Assembly: GCA_023406915.1 (NCBI GenBank)
Contig: JAEXTR010000274.1
Coordinates: forward strand, 1 to 17,092
Direction of reading: 5' to 3'
Length of the DNA: 17,092 nucleotides
Source of the DNA: Bacteroidota bacterium
GTDB lineage: Bacteria > Bacteroidota > Ignavibacteria > Ignavibacteriales > Ignavibacteriaceae
Shown piece by piece: positions 1 to 6,398 of the stretch (its first letter is position 1; every line of letters starts with the position of its first letter). Below the pieces are notes generated by a model. It was not told the DNA's origin and ran no database searches. It worked only from the letters and a program-made list of their open reading frames with translations. The position numbers and the translations under genes were made by a program.

Positions 1-375
1 AACGTATACGCACAAAATGAAAAGCGGGAGAAAGATTATTTCGCAGCTCTTGATGCGGGAAAATTTCCTGTAACAAAAGGGGTGCGCCTGAGTGAGGATG
101 ATCAGCTGAGGAGATGGGTGATTACACGTCTGATGTGTGATTTTGAATTACAGATACCGATGGTTGAGGAACGGTTTGGTATAGATTTTAGGAATTATTT
201 CAAACATGCTTACACGTTGCTGCCTGAATTCGCTGAAGATGATCTTGTTCAGATCAGTGATCATAAGATCGAAGTAACCGAGAGAGGGCGTATGCTCATC
301 AGAAATCTGGCGATGTGCTTTGATGGTTATCTTGAGCGAAAAGAAGATAAAGGCAGATATTCCAGAACGGTGTAG
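1..375 (+). CDS. hemN: Oxygen-independent coproporphyrinogen III dehydrogenase HemN, C-terminal part (5' end outside window)
   Basis: The reading frame is open from base 1 to the TAG at 373-375, giving the last 124 residues. They match the C-terminal domain of true HemN rather than HemW: a YAQNEK segment at the left edge, a DDQLRRWVITRLMCDF stretch, then VTERGRMLIRNLAMCFDGYL and a terminal SR-TV. The same blocks occur near the end of E. coli HemN (known family pattern, from memory). HemN is a cytoplasmic radical-SAM enzyme that oxidatively decarboxylates coproporphyrinogen III to protoporphyrinogen IX without oxygen. The radical-SAM CxxxCxxC cluster lies upstream of the window and cannot be checked. 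A start codon inside this piece (GTG at 82) is not the real start, because homology continues upstream of it. hemH follows after 11 nt, so the two are almost certainly cotranscribed. Confidence 0.93.
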   Translation, partial: NVYAQNEKREKDYFAALDAGKFPVTKGVRLSEDDQLRRWVITRLMCDFELQIPMVEERFGIDFRNYFKHAYTLLPEFAEDDLVQISDHKIEVTERGRMLIRNLAMCFDGYLERKEDKGRYSRTV

Positions 376-376
376 C

Positions 377-381
377 AGGAG
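377..381 (+). promoter_or_regulatory. Ribosome binding site of hemH
   Basis: AGGAG lies 5 nt upstream of the ATG at 387, in the 11-nt gap after the hemN stop. It is one of the strongest Shine-Dalgarno matches in the window and fixes the hemH start. Confidence 0.75.
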
Positions 382-386
382 TTACT

Positions 387-1349
387 ATGGCAAAAAATGC
401 AGTTGTATTGCTGAACCTTGGTGGTCCCGATTCACTTGATGCGGTACAACCTTTCCTTTACAATCTATTCTGCGATCCGGATATTTTTAAGATTCCATTC
501 GGACAGAAGTTCCTCGCCGGACTGATTTCGAAAAGAAGGTCTCCGCGGATTGTTGAGCAGTACAGGCAGATTGGCGGAAAATCACCGATTAACGAGTGGA
601 CGGAAACGCAACAGCAAATGCTGGCAAAAACGCTTGCAGACCGTGGTGTTGAGGCAGATGTCTATACTGCAATGCGTTACTGGAAGCCCCTTACTTCAGA
701 AACAGCTGAAATCATAAAACAGAAAAACTATCAGAATATAATCCTGCTCCCTTTGTACCCTCATTTTTCTGTTTCTACAACAGGTTCTTCATTTAACGAA
801 TGGGATCGTGTTTACAAAGGTGATCCCTCTAAAGTTAAGAAGATCATTACCTACTTTAACCATCCTGGGTACGTAGCTGCCCTGAATGCCAAAATTGATG
901 CAGGTCTTTTAAAGTTTCCAGCTGAAGTCAGAAATAATGTAGTATTGCTGTTCAGCGCACACGGAACTCCCGTCAGTATGGTAAAAAAGGGTGATCCATA
1001 CAGCAAGGAGATTAAGGAAACAATTGATGCAGTGATGGCGCTCAGGAACCACTCACACGATTTCGCACTTAGCTTTCAAAGCAAAGTTGGACCAGTGGAA
1101 TGGTTAACACCTGCTACAGATGAAAAGATTGAAGAGCTATCGAAAGCAGGAAAGAGGCACTTGTTGGTGATTCCCGTCAGCTTTGTTTCAGACCACATTG
1201 AGACCCTTTTTGAATTGGACATCGAATACCGGCATGTGGCTCATGAAGCAGGGATAGAGAATTTTATAGTTATGCCAGGATTGAATGACTCACAGCTCTT
1301 TATTGATGCACTAACTGATATACTTACAGAAAGCGGTTATCTGATATGA
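387..1349 (+). CDS. hemH: Ferrochelatase HemH
   Basis: This 320-residue protein has the usual length of a bacterial ferrochelatase, which inserts Fe2+ into protoporphyrin IX to make protoheme at the inner face of the membrane. The N-terminus reads LLNLGGPDSLDAVQPFL (residues 8-24), the classical family opening. FSAHGTP holds the expected metal/porphyrin-binding His192. FQSKVGPVEWLTP (230-242) and VIPVSFVSDHIETLFELDIE (261-280), with Glu272, match the second active-site half and the family signature. There is no C-terminal Cys-rich extension, so a [2Fe-2S] cluster is not expected. The start follows an AGGAG ribosome binding site. The stop overlaps the next start as ATGA (1346-1349), implying translational coupling to the protoporphyrinogen oxidase that makes its substrate. 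Confidence 0.97.
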   Translation: MAKNAVVLLNLGGPDSLDAVQPFLYNLFCDPDIFKIPFGQKFLAGLISKRRSPRIVEQYRQIGGKSPINEWTETQQQMLAKTLADRGVEADVYTAMRYWKPLTSETAEIIKQKNYQNIILLPLYPHFSVSTTGSSFNEWDRVYKGDPSKVKKIITYFNHPGYVAALNAKIDAGLLKFPAEVRNNVVLLFSAHGTPVSMVKKGDPYSKEIKETIDAVMALRNHSHDFALSFQSKVGPVEWLTPATDEKIEELSKAGKRHLLVIPVSFVSDHIETLFELDIEYRHVAHEAGIENFIVMPGLNDSQLFIDALTDILTESGYLI

Positions 1350-2731
1350 GTAAAAAGGTTGTCGTAGTTGGTGCCGGTATCTCCGGGTTAACCACCGCAT
1401 TCAAACTGAAACGGGCAGGCGCTGAAGTTGATATCTATGAAGAAAAACCGTGTGCCGGTGGATCTGTTGAAACCATCAGGGATCAGGATTATTTGATTGA
1501 TTTTGGTCCGAACAGTGGTTTAGAAACAACCCCGCTGATAAGGGAGATGGTTGATCAGTTGGGTATTGGCGATCAGATGGTATACGCAAATAAGGAAGGA
1601 AACAACCGGTACATCCTGAAGAACGGACAATTGAAAGCATTGCCCACTTCACCTGGAGCTTTCCTGAAAACTGATTTGTTTTCTCTGAAGGCTAAGCTCA
1701 GACTCTGTATGGAACCATTTGTAGGTAAATCTCAGGATGGGTATAATCAGTCTCTCGGTGAGTTCGTTATCAGAAGACTTGGTCAGGAATTCCTTGATTA
1801 TGCCATTGACCCTTTTGTTTCGGGAGTGTATGCAGGTGATCCATTTAAGCTCTCCGTAAAGAGTGCCTTTCCAAAACTGTATCGCCTGGAAGAAGTGTAT
1901 GGAGGATTGATTAAAGGTGCCATCCTCGGTGCAAGGGAAAGAAAAAAGCGGGCAGAGGTTGCAAAAGACCACGCAAAAATGTTTTCATTTAAAAACGGTA
2001 TGAGCACTTTTACCAGTGCACTTGCATCTGCATTAAAGGATGAGATTAAATACAGGCATCTGCTTACTCTGGTCAGAAAAGTTGACGGAAAATACCTTCT
2101 GACATTTGACAGGGATGGGCTACAGACTGAAGTATCAGCTGATGCCGTGTTTCTAACGATTCCTGCATATAATGCATCAATTGTACTTCAAGACCTGGAC
2201 GAGCTGGCAGCCCGGCATCTACAGAGTATATTCTATCCCCAGGTAATGGTTATGTATGTGGCATTCCCTAAAAAAGAGATACAGCGAAAACTGGATGGAT
2301 TTGGATTCCTGATTCCTTCAAAGGAAAAGCGTTCCTTCCTCGGTGCCATTTGGAGTTCTACGATATTCGGAAACCGCGCTCCTGAAGATCATGCTGCATT
2401 TACCATATTTGTAGGTGGTGCCAAGGTACCTCAAATGTTCGATGATAAGCCTGAATATGTAGCTAAGAAGGCTTTGAAGGAATTTAAACAGGTTATGGGT
2501 ATCGAATCCGAACCCACTGTATTGAAGTTTAAGCTGTGGAAAAAAGCTATACCCCAGTATAACATTGGGTACCAGGCACACGAAGAGTATTTTACCCAAT
2601 TTGAAAAAAGCAACCCAGGATTATTCCTTGGGGGTAACTACCGCGGAGGAATCTCGGTGGGTGATTGTGTGAAGAATTCTGAACCCAATGCCACCAGGAT
2701 TTTTGAATATTTACATAATAATGAGGCATAA
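1346..2731 (+). CDS. hemY: Protoporphyrinogen oxidase, HemY/PPOX type (FAD-dependent)
   Basis: The 461-residue protein begins with a Rossmann FAD-binding motif, VVVVGAGISGLTTAF (GxGxxG at residues 9-14), followed by an acidic ribose-binding end of strand beta-2 (YEE, 31-33). Its C-terminus carries the second FAD contact typical of the family, LFLGGNYRGGISVGDCV. Length and end motifs fit the HemY/PPOX flavoprotein family, which oxidises protoporphyrinogen IX to protoporphyrin IX using oxygen. In monoderm bacteria the same family acts on coproporphyrinogen instead. The genuine HemN next door argues for the protoporphyrin branch here (inference). It overlaps hemH by ATGA and is followed after 1 nt by hemB. 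Some annotation pipelines label this family hemG; it is not the flavodoxin-like HemG of E. coli. Confidence 0.93.
   Translation: MSKKVVVVGAGISGLTTAFKLKRAGAEVDIYEEKPCAGGSVETIRDQDYLIDFGPNSGLETTPLIREMVDQLGIGDQMVYANKEGNNRYILKNGQLKALPTSPGAFLKTDLFSLKAKLRLCMEPFVGKSQDGYNQSLGEFVIRRLGQEFLDYAIDPFVSGVYAGDPFKLSVKSAFPKLYRLEEVYGGLIKGAILGARERKKRAEVAKDHAKMFSFKNGMSTFTSALASALKDEIKYRHLLTLVRKVDGKYLLTFDRDGLQTEVSADAVFLTIPAYNASIVLQDLDELAARHLQSIFYPQVMVMYVAFPKKEIQRKLDGFGFLIPSKEKRSFLGAIWSSTIFGNRAPEDHAAFTIFVGGAKVPQMFDDKPEYVAKKALKEFKQVMGIESEPTVLKFKLWKKAIPQYNIGYQAHEEYFTQFEKSNPGLFLGGNYRGGISVGDCVKNSEPNATRIFEYLHNNEA
2723..2726 (+). promoter_or_regulatory. Ribosome binding site deciding the hemB start
   Basis: GAGG lies 6 nt upstream of the ATG at 2733, inside the last codons of the preceding oxidase gene. 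It supports that ATG over the in-frame ATG at 2721 and the longer open frame from 2688, whose extra residues do not look like HemB. Confidence 0.55.
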
Positions 2732-2732
2732 C

Positions 2733-3719
2733 ATGGCACAGTATCCTGTAAAACGTTTGCGCAGATTACGCTATAACCCGCTTGTAAGGGATATGGTTCG
2801 TGAAACTAGTTTAGAGAAAAATGATTTTATTTATCCTCTTTTTGCAGTGCCGGGCACCCAGGTGAAACATGAGATCAGATCGATGCCGAATGTGTATCAG
2901 ATGTCTGTGGATGTACTCGTTGAAGAGTGCAAAGAGGTAGCTGCCCTGGGAATCCCTGCGGTTATCCTGTTCGGTATACCCGAACATAAGGATGCAGTGG
3001 GTTCTGGCGCGTATGATGATAATGGCATCATCCAGCGCGCTGTTAAGGCGATCAAGAATGAAGTGAGCAACCTGCTGGTGATTACTGATGTGTGTCTTTG
3101 TGAGTATACCTCACATGGTCACTGCGGTGTACTGAATGGTGAACAGATATTAAATGATGAAACGGTTGAGCTTCTCGTGAAGGAATCCGTTTCTCACGCC
3201 CGTGCTGGCGCTGACATGATTGCCCCTTCTGATATGATGGATGGAAGGGTCGCTGCAATCAGAACTGGTCTTGATGAGGCAGGCTTTCAGCATATCCCAA
3301 TAATGAGTTATGCAGTAAAATATGCTTCTGGCTATTATGGTCCCTTCAGGGATGCTGCTGAATCGGCACCGGCATTTGGTGATCGCAGGAGCCATCAGAT
3401 GGATGTTGCGAATGCATTGGAAGCAATCCGTGAGGCTGAGTCTGATATTGCAGAAGGTGCAGATATCATCATGGTGAAACCCGCAGGTGCTTACCTGGAT
3501 ATTATCTCCCGTGTTAAAGCTGAGTTTGGAATGCCAACCGCAGCATATCAGGTGAGCGGAGAGTATTCCATGATAAAGGCGGCTGGAAAGCTTGACTGGA
3601 TAGACGAAGAGAGAGTGATGCTTGAATCACTTATAGCGATCAAGCGTGCAGGAGCAGATATGATCCTCAGTTATTTTGCTAAGGACGTGGCAAAGTATCT
3701 CGATAAGACAAGAAAATAA
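2733..3719 (+). CDS. hemB: Delta-aminolevulinic acid dehydratase (porphobilinogen synthase) HemB
   Basis: This 328-residue cytoplasmic enzyme condenses two 5-aminolevulinate molecules into porphobilinogen. Both Schiff-base lysines are visible: Lys196 in SYAVKYASGYYGPFRDA and Lys249 in IIMVKPAGAYLD. The cysteine cluster DVCLCEYTSHGHCG (Cys121, Cys123, Cys131) is the zinc site of Zn-dependent HemB; Mg-type enzymes have Asp/Ala there, so this is predicted to be a zinc enzyme. The start at 2733 is chosen because homology (RLRRLRYNPLVRDMV) begins directly after it and a GAGG lies 6 nt upstream. The gene sits 1 nt after the oxidase stop and 10 nt before hemL, so it is inside the heme operon. Confidence 0.97.
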   Translation: MAQYPVKRLRRLRYNPLVRDMVRETSLEKNDFIYPLFAVPGTQVKHEIRSMPNVYQMSVDVLVEECKEVAALGIPAVILFGIPEHKDAVGSGAYDDNGIIQRAVKAIKNEVSNLLVITDVCLCEYTSHGHCGVLNGEQILNDETVELLVKESVSHARAGADMIAPSDMMDGRVAAIRTGLDEAGFQHIPIMSYAVKYASGYYGPFRDAAESAPAFGDRRSHQMDVANALEAIREAESDIAEGADIIMVKPAGAYLDIISRVKAEFGMPTAAYQVSGEYSMIKAAGKLDWIDEERVMLESLIAIKRAGADMILSYFAKDVAKYLDKTRK

Positions 3720-3724
3720 GGAAG
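3718..3724 (+). promoter_or_regulatory. Ribosome binding site deciding the hemL start
   Basis: AAGGAAG overlaps the hemB stop codon and lies 5 nt before the ATG at 3730. It selects that ATG over the upstream in-frame start at 3676, which would lie within hemB. Confidence 0.65.
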
Positions 3725-3729
3725 CGATA

Positions 3730-5016
3730 ATGAAGATTCAGAGAAGTGAAGAGCTGTTCCAGAATGCAAAAAAAACTATACCCGGTGGCGTAAATTCACC
3801 AGTCCGTGCCTTTAAGGCAGTTGGCGGAAATCCATTGTTTATGGTTTCCGGCAATGGCAGCAAAATGACAGATGCTGATGGGAACACTTTTATTGATTAT
3901 ATCGGTAGTTGGGGACCGCATCTGTTTGGGCACAACCCCAGTTTTATTATCGATGCGGTCAGACAGCAGCTTGAGCAGGGCGTAAGTTTTGGGGCTCCCA
4001 CCGAACTCGAGATTATCATGGCGAATCTGATCGTGGAGCTCGTTCCCGCTGTAGAAATGGTCAGGATGGTCAATAGCGGGACTGAGGCTACCATGAGTGC
4101 CATCCGTGTTGCCAGGGGGTTTACCGGTCGTGATAAAATTATTAAGTTCGAAGGTTGTTACCACGGGCATGCAGATTACTTTTTAATCAAGGCAGGTTCC
4201 GGCGCGCTTACATTAGGCGTTCCAACTAGTCCGGGAGTTACAAAAGGGACGGCAGCTGATACTTTGACAGCCCAGATCAACGACATCGAATCTATTAAAG
4301 AACTATTCAGTGCGCATCCAGGACAGATTGCTGCTGTCATCATTGAGCCGATTGCAGGCAATATGGGTGTCGTTCCACCGAAACCAGGATACCTTGAGGC
4401 GTTGCGGGAGCTAACCCAACAGGAAGGCGCATTACTCATCTTTGATGAAGTAATGACCGGGTTCAGAGTCGCAAAAGGTGGTGCTGCCGAGCTCTACGGG
4501 ATCACCCCTGATTTGTTGACCTTTGGTAAAATTATTGGTGGTGGATTACCTGTTGGAGCCTTTGGTGGAAAGAGGGAAGTGATGGAAAAAGTTGCCCCTG
4601 CTGGTCCTGTTTATCAGGCAGGAACCCTGAGTGGGAACCCACTGGCGATGTCTGCAGGTATTGCCGCACTTACGTATATTAAAAATAATCCTGGTTTGTA
4701 TAGTGAACTTGAGCAAAAAGCTGAGTATCTTGAAACTGGATTCAAAGAGAACCACAAAAAACTCGGGCGTAATTATTCCATGAACCGGGTTGGTTCTATG
4801 TCGTGCCTGTTCTTTACAGATAAAGAAGTGACAGATTTCAAAACCGCGCTTACTTCTGATACAGCTGCCTATGGCAGGTATTTTCAGGAGATGCTAAAAC
4901 GAGGAGTTTACCTGGCTCCTGCACAATTTGAAGCAATGTTTTTGTCAACCGTCCACAATAGGGAAGACTTGGATCTTACGATACAGGCACATTACGAGTC
5001 ATTGAAATTTCTCTGA
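3730..5016 (+). CDS. hemL: Glutamate-1-semialdehyde 2,1-aminomutase HemL
   Basis: The 428-residue PLP enzyme is full length for its family. It isomerises glutamate-1-semialdehyde to 5-aminolevulinate, the C5-pathway entry to tetrapyrroles. The PLP-binding lysine is Lys267 in LLTFGKIIGGGLPVGAFGG. The cofactor aspartate lies in LLIFDEVMTGFRV (Asp239). The N-terminal PGGVNSPVRAF (18-28) and NSGTEATMSAIRVARG (115-130) are characteristic of HemL and separate it from ornithine or acetylornithine aminotransferases. Its presence implies the glutamyl-tRNA (C5) route, so a hemA reductase gene must be elsewhere. It is the last heme gene in this run; a 122-bp gap follows. I see no convincing hairpin terminator directly after it. 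Confidence 0.97.
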   Translation: MKIQRSEELFQNAKKTIPGGVNSPVRAFKAVGGNPLFMVSGNGSKMTDADGNTFIDYIGSWGPHLFGHNPSFIIDAVRQQLEQGVSFGAPTELEIIMANLIVELVPAVEMVRMVNSGTEATMSAIRVARGFTGRDKIIKFEGCYHGHADYFLIKAGSGALTLGVPTSPGVTKGTAADTLTAQINDIESIKELFSAHPGQIAAVIIEPIAGNMGVVPPKPGYLEALRELTQQEGALLIFDEVMTGFRVAKGGAAELYGITPDLLTFGKIIGGGLPVGAFGGKREVMEKVAPAGPVYQAGTLSGNPLAMSAGIAALTYIKNNPGLYSELEQKAEYLETGFKENHKKLGRNYSMNRVGSMSCLFFTDKEVTDFKTALTSDTAAYGRYFQEMLKRGVYLAPAQFEAMFLSTVHNREDLDLTIQAHYESLKFL

Positions 5017-5138
5017 ATCGTGTTGTAGTAATGTTTTAATTTTAAACTATTTTCGCCAAATTTCGATAATTGATTGCGAAAATTGTTTCATTGTGTAAGA
5101 GGTGCTTTCTCTCGCAGAAAGCAGTTTGGAAAAAAAAG
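5017..5138 (+). promoter_or_regulatory. Intergenic region with candidate promoter and inverted repeat upstream of the response regulator
   Basis: This 122-bp AT-rich gap separates the heme operon from the response regulator. TATTTTCG at 5048-5055 matches the Bacteroidota -7 element TAnnTTTG at all but one defined position, with a TTG 22 nt upstream (5023-5025). A perfect 8-bp inverted repeat, ATTTTCGC at 5049-5056 and GCGAAAAT at 5076-5083, overlaps that element and could be an operator. TTTAAACTATTTT (5041-5053) recurs upstream of the ferritin gene. All of this is pattern-based and unverified. Confidence 0.3.
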
Positions 5139-6398
5139 ATGTTGAAATGCCTGATTATCGATGATGATGAGATAATTCGTTTGTTTTTGAAAAAGCTCAT
5201 CAGCAAGCGCTTTCCTATGCAGGTCGTTCAAGCTGCTAATGGTTTAGAGGGTTTGGAGCAACTTGCCAAAGAGGATCCGGATATTATCTTTCTTGATGTA
5301 ACTATGCCGTTGATGGATGGCGTGGAGACTCTGGAAGCAATCAGGAATGATCCAAAACACCGTGATATCCCAGTTGTCGTTCTCACAGCGATTTCTGAAA
5401 AGGATATCGTTGCCCGCCTCCTCGAGCTTAAAATAAATGATTTTCTTCTTAAGCCACTTGATTATGAAGGAACCAGTGATCGTCTCCGGAAAATCTTAGA
5501 AGCCAATAAAGGATATTTTAACAGGCAAAAGGATAGTACGGTCGAAGAGCCTAGTGATAAGAAAAAACACCTGATGATGGTGGATAAAGACCCAAACTTC
5601 AGGGCATTTTTCCAGGAACTGTATGGCGAAGCATACGACCTGTCATTTATTGAAAGTGGTACCGACTGTCTCAAGGCTTTTATTGATAAGCGCGCTGATA
5701 TTGTGATTATTTCAGAAAAAGTTGAGATTATTAATCCATCTCTGCTCGCAAAAAAAATCAAGGAAGTAGACCCAGATAACCGGACATCCCTTTACCTTCT
5801 CAGCGAAAGTGGTAATTCAGATATTCTTCGTGAGAATTTTGAGGGGGTGCTTCCAAAAGCGTTCAACAAGGAAATCCTTACAAACGAATTTGACCGGGTT
5901 GTAAAAGGCGAGGGGAATCTGAAGCGGCAGCTTCATGATACGATCGGTAAACAGATCACTGAAGAATTCCTTTCTACCATTAAGCAGGCATTCAATGTGT
6001 TTGGAAAGGTTCAGGCTGACCTGCTTTCAAGTAAAGAAATTGTAACTCTGAAAGCTGATTCGGCTCTGAGTGTTGACTTTTTAGAAGAAAAAGAAAAAAT
6101 CAGGGTTACTCTGTTTCTCGCAGGGAGCAAAAACGATCTGTTTCAGATTGTAAAACTCATATCAGGCAAACTGACGATGAATCAGGAGGTGTTCGACAAA
6201 ACTGCAAATCAGATGATGGAATACTTTGGTCAGCGGTTTAAAAACATCATGCAAAAACGAAATTTCAACTTGCAGATTGTCTCTGTGAATACTTCTGGTA
6301 TGGTTGATCATCTTTACGCATATCATTGGAGTCTAATTCTGCCATTGAGAGTCAGTTCGGGACAGCGTTGCGGAATTGGGGTTTTGTTACAGCTTTAG
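5139..6398 (+). CDS. Response regulator: receiver + pseudo-receiver + possible CheX-like C-terminal domain
   Basis: The 419-residue protein opens with a complete receiver domain (about 1-121): acidic pocket Asp8-Asp9-Asp10, phospho-acceptor Asp53 (IIFLDVTMPLMDG), Thr83 and Lys105 (FLLKP). Residues about 143-256 look like a second receiver fold that has decayed. MMVDKDP keeps acidic residues and LPKAF keeps a lysine (Lys240), but the strand where the phospho-Asp belongs reads IVIISEKVE, with Ser192 in its place. Residues about 268-419 resemble the CheX/CheC-like alpha/beta fold (a sequence-style judgement only); the catalytic Glu/Asn pair of CheX is not clearly present. No DNA-binding, GGDEF, EAL or HD motif is visible. 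ATG 5139 is chosen because the receiver starts there; the open frame extends back to a TTG at 5070. Its stop overlaps that of the opposing PAS gene. Confidence 0.85.
   Translation: MLKCLIIDDDEIIRLFLKKLISKRFPMQVVQAANGLEGLEQLAKEDPDIIFLDVTMPLMDGVETLEAIRNDPKHRDIPVVVLTAISEKDIVARLLELKINDFLLKPLDYEGTSDRLRKILEANKGYFNRQKDSTVEEPSDKKKHLMMVDKDPNFRAFFQELYGEAYDLSFIESGTDCLKAFIDKRADIVIISEKVEIINPSLLAKKIKEVDPDNRTSLYLLSESGNSDILRENFEGVLPKAFNKEILTNEFDRVVKGEGNLKRQLHDTIGKQITEEFLSTIKQAFNVFGKVQADLLSSKEIVTLKADSALSVDFLEEKEKIRVTLFLAGSKNDLFQIVKLISGKLTMNQEVFDKTANQMMEYFGQRFKNIMQKRNFNLQIVSVNTSGMVDHLYAYHWSLILPLRVSSGQRCGIGVLLQL

Noticed and set aside
1..375. HemW (HemN-like heme chaperone) for the partial gene at the left edge
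   Set aside because: The C-terminal blocks YAQNEK, LIRNLAMCFD and the SR-TV end are those of true HemN, not HemW.
2688..2732. N-terminal extension of hemB upstream of 2733
   Set aside because: The 15 extra residues overlap the end of the oxidase gene and do not resemble HemB; the ATG at 2733 has a good ribosome binding site and the homology starts there.
3796..4170. 124-residue open frame on the minus strand inside hemL
   Set aside because: It is the antisense of conserved HemL sequence and shows no family motif; hemL is complete and intact.
5070..5138. TTG-initiated extension of the response regulator
   Set aside because: The extra 23 residues are basic, unlike a receiver N-terminus, and lie over the inverted repeat. 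The receiver fold starts directly at the ATG at 5139.
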